Of a DNA stretch of 64,000 bases, positions 12,357-23,380 are shown piece after piece. Source of the stretch: Apostichopus japonicus (Eukaryota; Echinodermata; Holothuroidea; Aspidochirotida; Stichopodidae); the NCBI RefSeq assembly GCF_037975245.1, contig NC_092583.1, positions 10,952,264 through 11,016,263 on the forward strand, read 5' to 3'. Every line of letters begins with the position of its first letter. Position 1 is the stretch's first letter. Under the pieces are notes generated by a model. That model ran no database searches. It had not been told where the DNA came from and worked only from the letters and a program-made list of their open reading frames with translations. A program made the translations under genes and the position numbers.

Positions 12357-14080
12357 GTTGGTAACAGATCCAAAGCATGAGAAACAATGTAGATTATCCG
12401 AGATTTTTCAAATACACGGACAATTAAAGGGCGCTTTGTCCATCGAGGTTTGAGTTATATTTGAACAAGTTAGTTCCTGACCCCAAACATTTGTAGAGTA
12501 ATCAAAAAGGTTACTGACCCATAACATTTGTAGTCCTGATGATCACAACGGTGACGGTTTTATAGTTGTTATGCCAACGAGTATTAACTGTATATTCCTC
12601 TTTAAGGTTTGAAATGTATCATTGCAGTGTATGTTTGTATAATCTTTTTTTTTAAATTAAGGTAAGACGTGTGGTAACTATAGGAAGATGTTTACCACAA
12701 TTAAGTGTTGTCATCATTTAGTGATATGTTTAATTAGATGAGAGGGCCCGTTAAATTAGTCATAAATGAAGCTGCTCGACAAACAGGGATGTCCGTAAGT
12801 TGTACATCTGGACGCAGAAACGAACGGTCAGATCATTATATTCTCAACACCCCAGGCCTGAGCGTATCAGGGGTCTGGAAGATACATCCCCGAGACCAGC
12901 GCTAGGGATAATGTGGATGGGGATTCTCATTTTGATAATGCAGCTAGCGTCAAATAAAGAATCCAATGCCTTGCATCGTTACTGCCACCCCCTCCTCCTC
13001 CTCACCCATCCCTCACCCCCGCAACCCCTGCACACCGACCTGACAGATCTCGAAGTCTCAGCCTATCAAAACTATAACATGTGTATCCATTCACTTGTCA
13101 TGTGTCACTACGAATTGATCTAGTGCAATGCGTGTATTTGTTCTTATTAACACTACTTAACAACATGAAGGTATACGTTTGTTTACCAAATACAGAGGGA
13201 TAAATAAGGAGACATACAAACAGCAATGATAAAGTTAGTACAAGTTATAAGGTGCAGTCCAGGGTTAACTATAGTATATAGATTTTTTATTTAAATGAAG
13301 AAAACATTGGCAACCATTTTTTGTGTGTGTCGTATTTTAGAAACAAATCACGAACACTGCACTAGTAGGGTAAAGTACTTTTTAAGAAAAAGTCGCCCAG
13401 GAAAGAACCTGGGCACGAAAACCAAGCTACCGAACGACTGATCCGCTCTCAACCCCAGTCACCTTGCAACAGGACTGTGACTGTGTGATCATCGTCGGGT
13501 GTGCATCACCATTCCCCTCGAAAGGGAACAGATACTACACATTAAAGTAAGGTTCACGTAAAAGAACATCGATCGTGATGACATAGCAGACAACCTACCG
13601 TTGATCGAGTCAAGAGGTATATACAGTTTACATTCAGAAAACACTGTATTGAGTAAAGAACATGATTTTGAGATGGATTAAACCAACTCTTTCCCATTTA
13701 ATGTAGTCTCCTGCCACCTGCCACGATAATATCGCTTGAATCTTTGCGTGATATATGCACCACACTCCTTTGGCGTATGTTGGTCTCCTGTGAGAATGAT
13801 GGGGTTGTTTCAGAAGCAATTTGGAAGTATCAACCGTTTGCTGATGACAGTTGCTTCTTTTGGTCACAAATCAAGCAATATACTAGTTAAAGTAAGACTC
13901 AATGCAAGGCATAAAACAATATAAATAGTACATTATATGGGAACAAAAAGTTGCCTACGTGAGAGAAAACCGAAAACATATTTAAAAATATAACAATTCT
14001 CAGTGTTTCATAAAGAAATCATATGTTTGGCCGACCGTTATTCCTCTTCTGGTTTCTAAGTTATGAACTAATATTTAAAG
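12357..14080. other. Intergenic, left border of the Ig array
   Basis: No supported gene. The frame at 12,800-13,123 has no domain. The first sequence shared with the repeated array blocks begins near 14,083 (TCTAGGAGTTCTCAATTTTAA), so the array boundary is placed about there. Confidence 0.4.
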
Positions 14081-14082
14081 TT

Positions 14083-15130
14083 CTAGGAGTTCTCAATTTT
14101 AATATTTTATGAATGTATTCTGAGGTGTGACCATGGCTTGACAGGCAGGTTTAGATTAATAAATTGTTCGGATAAATACTACTTCGGTTGTAAAGGTATC
14201 AATTTTTTTTTAAAGAAATGTACTTGTGTTAGGAGTTTGTCGTGGGTGGGTGGGGGTTGGGTGTATATGGCGGTTGGTGGGGTTGGTGGGGTGGCGGGGT
14301 AGCTGTAGAGGGGAAGCGGGAGGCAAGAGGGCAGGATTTCTAAAGTGTTTAATTTCTATAAGGATAAGGTATTCGTTAGGGAAACGATATGTGTTTCTAT
14401 ACGCTATGATATGTCAGAAACAATAAAATACATGACACGATAAAGTAGCGAGAAACTATTTCTGGTTGTTTTTTAATGTACCTTTTCGCCTCGAGAAATC
14501 TCGTCGTTGAGTGAGCCTAGTCTGCCCAATATGGTATCGAATTAAATTAGATTTCATGGCAGAGTTGAAGAAGTTGAAGTATAAAATTGTGAAATAATTT
14601 AAAAGAAATGTGCTGATTGCAATATTATATTATTGTATTAGTTAAACTTGTTTACATAAACGCGATATATAATAGAGGGAAGTATAGGGTGATGGGAATG
14701 TTAAGATGACCTTGTCAATTCGGCCAGTCGGTGGGTCGTTACCACAGCAACACAGTCTACTCCTTCATGTTAGCCCAAGAGCCGCGAAGCCGCCTGTTAC
14801 GTAAAGCTTTGGTTAAGGCGTATCAGCCACTTTTTCCGCTATATGCGCTGGGTCGATCTTTACTATTCATCACGCTATGAGCGATTCGTTTCCTGTGATT
14901 GCTTATGTGTGTGTGATTCGTTCCTTCTGTGATCGCGCCGGCCTCTGTGAAGCGTATATGTAGAAAGGGGGAGGTAAATATAACAGCCGTAGCATCAAGT
15001 TTATTTGTGTGTGGGGAGACTCATTCGCGTCTGTGAGCAGATTCAGCAGAGTCTGTACCTGTTACGTAATAAGTTCATCGAACATCTCCTGCAATTTGTC
15101 CTGTACATGCATGTGTTCAGCTAACATTAA
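14083..15130. repeat. Array block X, copy 1
   Basis: This block recurs at about 35,866-36,920 and 48,774-49,720. It contains a G-rich stretch (14,238-14,340) able in principle to form G-quadruplexes. It also has a GC-richer core (14,766-14,965) ending GCGTATATGTAGAAAGG. A short open frame in the core is not kept in the same frame between copies (copy 1 is shifted relative to copy 3), so coding is doubtful. Confidence 0.75.
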
Positions 15131-15139
15131 TTACTGTGT

Positions 15140-17467
15140 AGTCTAGTCTGAACTTATTTATGCATATTGCGTGTACCGAGTAAATATACTTTTTGATATA
15201 TCAATACAAGAGTACGTACTTTGGCAGAACAGCTGGCGAAATGGGAGAGGGAACAAACCAATGGGAAGGCAACATGCATGCTGCGTAGACCTATAACGTG
15301 CATGTTGCCTTTCTAGATCTAAGACAAATGTCGCTATAAGAGGTATCATTAAGTCTGTTGAATATTATATATAAACCCTTGATTCATATTTGCCTTTTTT
15401 CCTCTACTTTTGTGAAATTCATGCCGTTTAGCTGTAAGTGACAACACGACCTAGGAAGTTGAAGGGGACTCCTATGACGGGATGTTCTATACAAACTGTT
15501 AATTGGTCAAATTAAACGAACACTAGCAAAGAGATAACTCTTAATTAGAAATTTGCCACAACCAAAACTGGAACAAAGAAATTTCCAAGTTACCTCCACA
15601 TACTAGCACCCAGGCTCGTCGAGATCGAATACCTGCGTCTGCAATCTCATTGTTCTAAACAGGGTACAATTAAGGACATGTAAGATACAATATATAGGCT
15701 AAATCTTTAAGATCATGCGTGAGAAACCGTTAGCATTAAAATCATTAAAAATGTATGCAGCATTAAATATATTCCAGACTATTACATGACCCTATCGAGG
15801 ACACCATGTCAGAAAAGTTCTAAAGACGAACGGTAAAAATGAATGAAATTTTATGCCCTCGCGGTCTGGGAGGAACTCAAAGTACGTGATGCGTGCATGT
15901 GCTTCACGGTTCAATTAAAATAATAGATCGCTCTGACCCTAAGTTGAACTCTGACCAATGCACGTTTCTTCAGGCGGAACTATACACAACACAATAATGC
16001 CATCGACGACGTTGAACACATTTGATGCTGTTGTAAAATGGCATGTACATGACCTAAATGAAAGACATCAACCAAACAGGTTGACAGTGAAGAGTACCAT
16101 CGTATGGTATTGTACGAGCCGTTTGAAAGGCATGTAGCACGATATAAGTATATGATGATCTCTGCGTGTTAAATTATAATACAACAGCAACATTTATGTT
16201 TTCATCAGTTAGGCGACATATAGTAGCTTACATTTACGACACAGTATGGACTCATCTTTCACAATGATCATGTGATGTTCCATATGGTGTTCCATAGAAG
16301 TCAACAAAGGTGGTCATTATAACGGTCATACACAGGTTTGCTTTTACTCCGTGTAAAGTAGCAATACATAACTACAGCTGAACGTTACGAGTCAGTGAAT
16401 TGAGTTCTTTGGGAGTGCAAACATTGCTTTGCTTGTATAACTGTAGGTAACAAACCTATATGGCGGACGGGAATGCGTTTGTGTAAGAGTCCTCAACTAC
16501 ATGCTTTTGTAAACCAAACGATTGATACTTTCTCAGCAATACTAACATAAATTCAGTTTTGTTGCATCTCTTCGGTTGGAACGTAAATCAAGTATTCAGT
16601 ACAAGAGATCCAGTTTTGAATTAAGCCAGTTCGTGAGTTTGAGAGACAACTCTTTAGAAGGTAAAGGTTTGTTTCTAATTTGCTGATAAAGTGTTCTACA
16701 GCTTTTTTCTCTCTTATGGTATACTTATTATTGAGGAAACATTCGAGCATCGAACACCACTTCCATACTACCAATTTGACTCCCAAATCAAAAACATCAC
16801 CACGTACCATGGAGATTTAATACAGAAATTACAGAGTGACCAAAGTCCATGCAACAGCAGAGTACAGTAGCTCATAACATATCCAAAAGTTTAAAGGCTC
16901 TTGTTAACTTTTTTTTTTCGTCAACTCATTTCGCCTCTTCACTGTTAATGTAACAGAAATGTGAAATCGAAATGTGTGTTATCCTCCCAGAACTATTTAT
17001 ACTTAACAATTAATCTAATGGCTTAATGGCAACGACACTGCTCTGACTTGTTTTTCAATTTCTAACAAAATGTTACCATTTCTGGAAAATTAGTTCCTTT
17101 TCGTTTTATGTTTGTTTACATTCTCAACGTGCTACTGATTTCTGAGATGCAACATTCTGGTCGCACAATATTTATAGTTGCTAGATGCACTACATTATAT
17201 AATTTATTATACATCGCAATCAATTTGAGAAAACCACTTCATGTTACGTCACTGCAATTATTATTTTGTCTCTTTCAGCGATGTGCAGCCATTTAAGTTC
17301 ATTGTTGCGGGTGTAAATACAACCTCAAGAATATCCGTATTTAACGGTCACTGGAAAGGTTTTTTACCGCATGTATTAGAACAGATTATTCGTTTATTCA
17401 ACTGTACCTAAATTGCAGAATGAATTGTAATGGAGGATCAATGGTTTGCTATATACTGCTGCTCTTT
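15140..17467. repeat. Array block U (upstream of Ig-1)
   Basis: Block U recurs upstream of Ig-2 (23,640-26,117), Ig-3 (36,925-38,424 and 40,105-40,671) and Ig-5 (58,190-60,485). It starts with TATTTATGCATATTGCGTGTACCGAG and runs to the decayed V domain. No intact gene lies within it. Minus-strand frames such as the one at 16,553-16,810 also occur in the other copies as parts of the repeat and have no recognisable domain. Confidence 0.75.
17280..17360 (+). other. Conserved exon-like segment in block U
   Basis: A pyrimidine tract and acceptor (TGTCTCTTTCAG) precede about 81 bases open in one frame (VQPFKFIVAGVNTTSRISVF) and end at AAAG|GTTTTT. The same frame is open in all four U copies (25,939-26,018; 40,489-40,570; 60,302-60,383), with few substitutions. 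It may be a relic or real exon of the V-domain gene that follows. Openness could simply reflect recent duplication. Confidence 0.3.
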
Positions 17468-17835
17468 TAGAATCAGTGTTCTGGTCACACAGTATTTCTG
17501 TTAGCAATTTTGGGCGATATTATATCAGTTGGAGAATCGGTTTCGCAACGATGTACAGTGTCAAACACAAATCCAGAGGATGATAACATCAATATGGTGA
17601 TAACAGATGAAATGGTCAAAATATACCATTCCGTACCAACTCACACTGTTCCTGTTATTTTCATGGAACAAGCCGAACGTTTGATCATTAACCGTATGCA
17701 CTGTAACTTCGTCAAGCCCCACAGTTACCTCAAACCTGACAATAGTCCTGTAGTACACTCCATACCATATTCAGGTATATCCTAATGTTTTGTGTTTTCG
17801 AGCAAGTTTGGGAAAATTCTTTGGAATTTAGAGAA
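17468..17835 (+). pseudogene. Decayed V-type Ig domain upstream of Ig-1
   Basis: The segment is homologous to the leader end and first Ig domain of the receptor genes (GDIISVGESVSQRCTVSNTN, then NPEDDNINMVITDE). The frame then breaks: the N-terminal half and the C-terminal half lie in different frames, and there is no leader ATG in phase. The equivalent region of copies 2 and 5 keeps a V-set-like F strand (DS[A/G]IYYC), which the functional genes lack in their domain 1. I infer a dead relative of the first domain, once part of a fuller gene. Confidence 0.7.
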
Positions 17836-17953
17836 AATCGTGTTCGTGTTATTTTTTGTTTTTGTTAAAATAAATTTCTATCTGAGGACTGTGCAGACGT
17901 TAATTTCTTATAATTTGGTACACCGACCGTTGTGAATCGCCTATGAAAACCAA

Positions 17954-17988
17954 AACCGTATGCATGTTGTTGTTGTAGCTATACGGTT
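17954..17988. promoter_or_regulatory. 8-bp inverted repeat ~50 bp before Ig-1 ATG
   Basis: AACCGTAT (17,954-17,961) and ATACGGTT (17,981-17,988) are perfect inverted repeats around TGCATGTTGTTGTTGTAGCT. The same pair is intact before Ig-2 (26,610/26,634) and Ig-5 (60,976/61,000). It is broken before the two dead class A leaders at 41,205 and 52,137. Confidence 0.4.
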
Positions 17989-18038
17989 AGAACCTCTTGG
18001 TTATTTTCTGTTGAAGTTGTAAACGTATTGAAGCCAAA

Positions 18039-19514
18039 ATGGATTATCTTCGGCGGATATTGCACTCCGTTCCGTTACTGACTTTTTTCTTTCATCTATT
18101 GCTGGTGTTTGAGAGTTATTGTTCTGCGCAGACAGTGTCCCTGTTTACGAGATTCAACGACATTGTATTAGCTGGAGAATCGATATCACTCAGATGTTCA
18201 GTGTCAGACTCGAAACCAGAAGATGACATAGACATGGAGCTAACAGATGAAACGGGACAACAGATTACATCAGCTTCAATAGGACTGGACGACGATACAT
18301 TTTACACCGAACTAACTACTCCATTTATTATTAGTACTAACCATACATTCTTTTGCAGCGTAACTTGGGTAGACTTTACTGCTTCCACAAACCTGACGAT
18401 ATCACCATTACCAATTGAACAGACATATTGTACTACAAACTACACGGATGGTATCATTGTTGGACAATCGGTGAATTTAACATGTTATAGTTCTACGTCA
18501 GTGGCCGGTTCCATTAGCTGGAGTGCAAATAGTGATATAACTTTCGATGAAACGACAGGCCTTGTAAGGCTAATGACAAGATATAACAGTATAAATGTAG
18601 AACTATCTGTAAGTCAAAATGACAGTGTGTTTACATGTGAACGTGATGGTGTAGCACCAGTAACCGACATAGACCGGTGTACCGTTGGTCCTATTAATGT
18701 TTACGAGGAACTGATTATTTTCATTGATCCAATAGTTACTACAACTGATCCAGAAATATTTTATCCAGGACAAACCAAAAATTATACATGCTCATCTTTA
18801 CCAAGTTCATCTGTTCAGTGGTTCATTCCGGAAGGACTAGATATTACTGGTATTGAGTTATCTGTGGTTGGATCAACGATAACAGTGCGTGTTACAACTG
18901 ATACAACATTCATAGGTGATGTCCGTCTGAACTGTTCTGCTAACATCCTTGATCAAACAGCTGTAGCAAGCATCACGTTAGCAATAAGCCCTCTGGGATC
19001 ACCAACAACTAACTCAGTTTCAAGTAAACCACCTGGTAATTCATTTCTTGTTGTTTCGTTAATCCCTGTCATAGGGTTTCTTTTATTTGCGTTGTCAATA
19101 ATATTTGTTCTACTTTACCGGAAACGTAGACAGACCGAGTCAAATTCCAAATATGTTGCTAATGTAACGTCTTCGGTGAATGTAGGCTACGATTATTGTG
19201 ATATTGATACCGGTGGTGTAGCTACAACCGTTACTTCAAACACTGAAGCGACCACAATCTCTGAAAGCAGCCCCAACTCGAAAGAACAGTATTCTAGAGT
19301 AATCATAAATGAAAACGAGTCGGTAGCCTACGAAATTCCAGATGCTAAACAGAGAAACGAAAATCCAAGCAAGAGGACAATTATTGACAAAGAAGGGAAT
19401 GAGTCAGAATATTATGAAAATCCACAAAAGTTTAATGTTGAGACAAAGGGGCAAAAGGAGAATAAGCCAGGAAACTATGAGAATTCAGCTGTTGTAAAAC
19501 ACAAACTACGATGA
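18039..19514 (+). CDS. Ig-1: three-Ig-domain type I receptor, class A, intact
   Basis: This is a 491-residue single-exon frame. A signal peptide covers residues 1-30 (cleavage likely near CSA-Q). Ig1 is about 31-122 (C53, C106, no core Trp). Ig2 is about 125-222 (C149, W161, C200, plus an extra pair C131/C214). Ig3 is about 225-317 (C251, W261, C299). A Pro/Ser/Thr stalk follows, then a transmembrane helix at about 335-360 and a basic stop-transfer RKRR. The ~130-residue tail carries Y384/Y386 (GYDYCDI), Y418 (QYSRVII), Y430 (AYEIP), Y458/459 (YYENP) and Y480 (NYENS). YxN and YxxP fit Grb2-type and Crk-type SH2 sites. YSRV is ITIM-like but lacks the usual -2 residue. Seven N-glycosylation sequons lie outside the membrane. 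The ATG has an in-frame TGA nine codons upstream, so the start is firm. Ligand is unknown and an immune role is inferred. Confidence 0.85.
   Translation: MDYLRRILHSVPLLTFFFHLLLVFESYCSAQTVSLFTRFNDIVLAGESISLRCSVSDSKPEDDIDMELTDETGQQITSASIGLDDDTFYTELTTPFIISTNHTFFCSVTWVDFTASTNLTISPLPIEQTYCTTNYTDGIIVGQSVNLTCYSSTSVAGSISWSANSDITFDETTGLVRLMTRYNSINVELSVSQNDSVFTCERDGVAPVTDIDRCTVGPINVYEELIIFIDPIVTTTDPEIFYPGQTKNYTCSSLPSSSVQWFIPEGLDITGIELSVVGSTITVRVTTDTTFIGDVRLNCSANILDQTAVASITLAISPLGSPTTNSVSSKPPGNSFLVVSLIPVIGFLLFALSIIFVLLYRKRRQTESNSKYVANVTSSVNVGYDYCDIDTGGVATTVTSNTEATTISESSPNSKEQYSRVIINENESVAYEIPDAKQRNENPSKRTIIDKEGNESEYYENPQKFNVETKGQKENKPGNYENSAVVKHKLR
18234..18391 (+). other. Class A variable cassette of Ig domain 1
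   Basis: This is the part of Ig-1 that has no evident nucleotide similarity to the matching part of Ig-3/Ig-4, although sequence on both sides is nearly identical. It encodes the second half of Ig domain 1 (from DMELTDETGQ to DFTASTN), including the second domain cysteine. Class A copies recur in Ig-2 and Ig-5. Confidence 0.65.
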
Positions 19515-21990
19515 ATGCAATTTAATTTTTTTTTTAATTCCGTATTTCATATGTAGCAGGCAGGAGTCGGTTTTTGGTCTCATACCAGAACAATTATATT
19601 TGTTTATATGAAACAAATATCATAACTAATCCATACATGGCTGGATATCTACGTTGGCAGAGCGCTGTACTCGAATCTCGTTCTAGCCATAAATTTCGTC
19701 GCTCTTTTCCACGTTATAATTTAATTAGAAATAAATGTTTACCAAATTTACGTCGACGTAACAAAAAACACCTTTCCTTTTAAGTAGTTGCAGTTTAACG
19801 TTGTTTAAAGTTGATAGCTTAACCAATAAGCTGAAAATGTTATGCGTATTTCGGCAAAAACATGTTCTATAGCATTTGTCCTCCAGGAAAGCCTTAAACT
19901 TAAGATGTCGAATAGAGTAATTAGGAATTTAGATCATAAACAGATATTGTCTGTGTGAAAGTTTGTGCAAATAAGTACTTGAATCTTTGTGTCAGGTTGT
20001 CTTTGATATGTGGTTTGAATTATTTTGAATTTTTTATGATACATGTGTATTACTCGGAAGAAACAGGACTACTTAAATTTTCTCAGCCTGAATAACAGTC
20101 GGATCAGGTTTGGTATATTCTTTCGTCATATATTTTTCTCTACATATTAAACAGGTTTCATCGTTTGAGTGCCATATCAATTACCTGGCAGTTTTTCTAT
20201 ACATTCAATTATTTATCGTACAAAAAGATAGTGATATATTTCGTTCTTCTCTTAAGAATTCTTCTTTTTTAGCTGTGGAAAATCAGGGATATTCCTACTG
20301 TTTGCATTTTGATTGCTTTGCGAAAACTTATCTATATTTAATTTTAAGCCTTGCAGAATAAGTATATACAAATTCAGAGAATCCTGCGACGCTCAGAATT
20401 TGAAGCTGGTCATTATGGTAGCGCTCACTATTGTACTTCTTTCATAATGTGTGCAAAATGTGTACTAAAATTGTCATCCAACCTTATTCCATTGGTGACG
20501 ATGCAACTAAACTTGTAGGTTGAATGTGCATTTGTTACCAAAGGTGGCATCAAAGTATGGTTGGACATGCACATTTCCAAATGCCAAGGCGGTGGTAGGG
20601 TTGGGGTTGTAAAGTGTTTTATGTGCTCGTGTGTGGCCTTTGTGTATATGTGTGAACAAAGATATGTCCCTAAATGCTCAGTGCTCATTGCTACGGCGGA
20701 TGTTCTTGGTACGCATTGTGTATGAGCCTCGCCGTGGGATGTAGGCCGTGAATTATGATTTATAGGGTCAAAGGTAAGAGATACAAAACCAACAACACAA
20801 TGACAAATACGCTTGTACCAAAATGAAGAATTGTGGAAACAACTTCAAACTCACGTTGGATATTAGACACCCGGTTCATGGGACACTTGTTAATATTGGT
20901 CAAAAAGGTCATATGAATGGAATAGACTCTCGTCATTTGTCGTGATGTTTAGTTTTCCATTCAAACCAGCCTTAATAGGAAGGTTATACATTCAAACGTA
21001 AAAAATCGGTGATTATTTTGAACCTGTGACCAATTGGCGACTTTGTCTAATACGCCTGAGTGTATCCGCAAATAAAATAGTTTACTCGATTTGAATGAGA
21101 CATGCTGTCAACAAGGAAGTGACAGAAAACGAATTTAAGCTTAATTGATTTTCGTCGAAAACGGTTTTGGCTTCATTTTACAGGGTATATTCTTGGCTAT
21201 TTGTGCAATACAAACGTAACGATACCTTACACTTCCTTATCTTTGAACCATACATATAGTGAGAATCCTATACGCTAGCGCTAATTTGGTACGTTATACA
21301 TGCAACGGTTGCAGTTATTATGTCAACATAGAACATGTATCATCCATCATTAGACGAATGTATGATGAGTTGGGGATATCGTTTCTTTCCTATCGGTAAA
21401 ATCTCATGAGCCTAACAAAGATGATAAAATTATTCGATTAAGAGGGGAATTTTAGGTCGTTAACGTTATTAATTTCCCCTAAAATGTGTCAAAGAGGCAT
21501 AAACATAATGAACGTACAGTCTCATTTTCAAGTTCTTAATGGTAACATATTTCACAGATTTCATACTGTAATTTATGAATATGCATGTGGAAGAATGTGT
21601 TATCGTGCACTAAGAACAGTAGCTTATACATCAGTCAATGGGATATTAAGGGAAATACATACCAAAGACAAGACGTGGAATCAAATCGCTATCATGTCTG
21701 TGGCACGGCTATCATAAATGGACAATGACATCCATTACACTCGGTAAACATTATGCTGGTATTAGATGTGACAAACAGTGAAAACGTCGATGGATAGTGT
21801 TGTTTCTATTTCAAAACATCAATTAGATAATTGCTGACTGATATTTTTCTCTCTCGAAATAACCAAACCTCACTCCTTCAAGCGGTTTGGAATTTACTGC
21901 ACAATCAAAATCAATTGACGGACCGACGAAAAATACAATAATTTTGTGTAGATGTGTTTTTAGCCTTAAAACTTTTATACATTTTTATAC
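19515..21990. repeat. Array block D (downstream of Ig-1)
   Basis: Block D recurs after every Ig gene (28,132; 43,288; 54,135; 62,426). Landmarks are a tRNA-like relic near its start, CTGCGACGCTCAGAATTTGAAG near 20,387, a G-rich run near 20,590 and AGTGAGAATCCTATACGC near 21,260. No coding sequence is supported. An AATAAA at 19,730 could serve as a polyadenylation signal for Ig-1. Confidence 0.7.
19637..19693 (+). pseudogene. Truncated tRNA-like element, copy 1
   Basis: GGCTGGA at the 5' end and TCTAGCC at the 3' end form a full seven-pair acceptor stem. They flank an A-box-like GATATCTACGTTGGCAGAGCG. The anticodon and T arms are mostly deleted. Copies follow each Ig gene. Confidence 0.5.
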
Positions 21991-22689
21991 CTCAACTTAC
22001 TACTTAGAGAGACAGTTTAACAATATATATTAGCATGTATCTCGCATTTGTTTTTTGCTCAGTCGGTTGATCCTGGATGATGGGGCAGGGGCGGGCATTT
22101 AGTAACGTCCTCATTTGGCTAAGGCAATCGTGAACTTCCTCCTGCTTTTGTACAAGCACTGCAATGTCATTGCTATCATAGGTTACGAATTGAATGCATT
22201 GAATATTCGGATCGGTGAGTTTACATAACGTAGGCCTATACGTGCGGTGCATAATGCATCAATGCCATATTAGTGATAAATATGTTTGCACTCCCTTCAT
22301 AGGATTTGACTACCTAGTCCCGATAACAACTGGTAGTTTGTTCGTTGTATTGGTGAAATATTTGCACGAATAAAAACCATTCATTATTTGTTTTATACAA
22401 CACCTTCAAAATTGGAAATTTCCATTGCTCTCATAGAGCGGATTTTTGTTAGAGTAACACTACCGTCGGTGTGTGTAACTCACTGTTGTATTAAGATGGG
22501 TAAAATGCACTCATGCAACAGATTGTTTTGAACAGACAGGTTTCTCTGCTCTCTTACCATTGGAAAAAGTGCTACCAAAAAAGTATAACCCATGGTTCTA
22601 TTTCATAGAGTGGAATAGAGCGGATTTTGCATGCCATCAACGAGCAATTGACCAATCAAATGACCAGAATACAATTAGGTGTTGTATAA

Positions 22690-22800
22690 AAGTATAAGTT
22701 TGATGTAAATATGTTAGATGTATATGTGTTAGATTTATATATGTAAGAAGTATATGTTAGAAGTATATGTTAGAAGTTTGTGTTAGAAGTATAATTAAGC
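22690..22800. repeat. Minisatellite TATATGTTAGAAG, copy 1
   Basis: Degenerate 13-15-bp units (ATATGTTAGAAGT) occur in tandem. The same family forms arrays at 31,680-31,840, 45,950-46,230 and 57,240-57,415, differing in length at each locus. Confidence 0.75.
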
Positions 22801-23043
22801 ATATTTAGCTGTTGATTTTGTTTTATGTTTGGTGAACAGGGTAGTCATGTGACACACTTCACCTCAGATAATGTTTTGTTTCGGTGTTTTGTTTTTGTTT
22901 TATTGAGTGGCGTTTTTGTTCCCTTTTGAGAACTAATAAAACATACGTTGTTGGTAGTTGAAGTATGCATCGACTCATTGAATATTTATTATTGTCATGT
23001 CTTAGATGGAGAGCAAGGCGTTCTCTTAACATGTAACATTTTG

Positions 23044-23044
<1 letters not shown>

Positions 23045-23126
<82 letters not shown>
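23045..23126. repeat. (TA)n microsatellite
   Basis: About 40 perfect TA dinucleotides. The Tyr-Ile repeat frame across it is an artefact. Confidence 0.9.
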
Positions 23127-23130
<4 letters not shown>

Positions 23131-23380
23131 CCATAGATGGAATGTATTTATCATATGATCACATGTCCATTTCATTCCCCTCAGTCAGAGCATGTTCGTT
23201 GTATCAAGAAGGATTTAATATTTGATTTCCCAGCTTCTAACGACGTTTCTCTTCCTTAATTCGTTAGATATTTTTAAGAAACGGTTATACGTCTATATCT
23301 GTCTACATGTCCTATATATTTATTCATCAGTACCTGCTAACGGTGTGTTTTAAAGGAGGTTGGATTTCTAGTAAGTTTTA

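Larger units (their letters stand above)
22000..23380. repeat. Array block E, copy 1
   Basis: Block E recurs at 30,640-32,220, 45,950-46,640 and 56,090-57,930, though not every part is present in each copy. It includes a minus-strand open stretch (22,004-22,252, motif QEEVHDCLSQMR) also seen, partly broken, in two other copies. It also holds the TATATGTTAGAAG minisatellite (about 22,690-22,800) and a pure TA microsatellite (23,045-23,126). No function is recognised. Confidence 0.65.

Noticed and set aside
12800-13123. 107-codon frame after the DNAJC22 relic as its J-domain exon
   Set aside because: It has no HPD motif, no J-domain helices and no acceptor in phase.
18039-19514. Classical ITAM or strict ITIM in the receptor tail
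   Set aside because: No YxxL/I pair has ITAM spacing, and YSRVII lacks the hydrophobic or Ser residue at -2. It is described only as ITIM-like.
22859-23134. Tyr-Ile repeat frame (also at 32,439-32,646 and 50,357-50,689)
   Set aside because: They arise from TA microsatellites.
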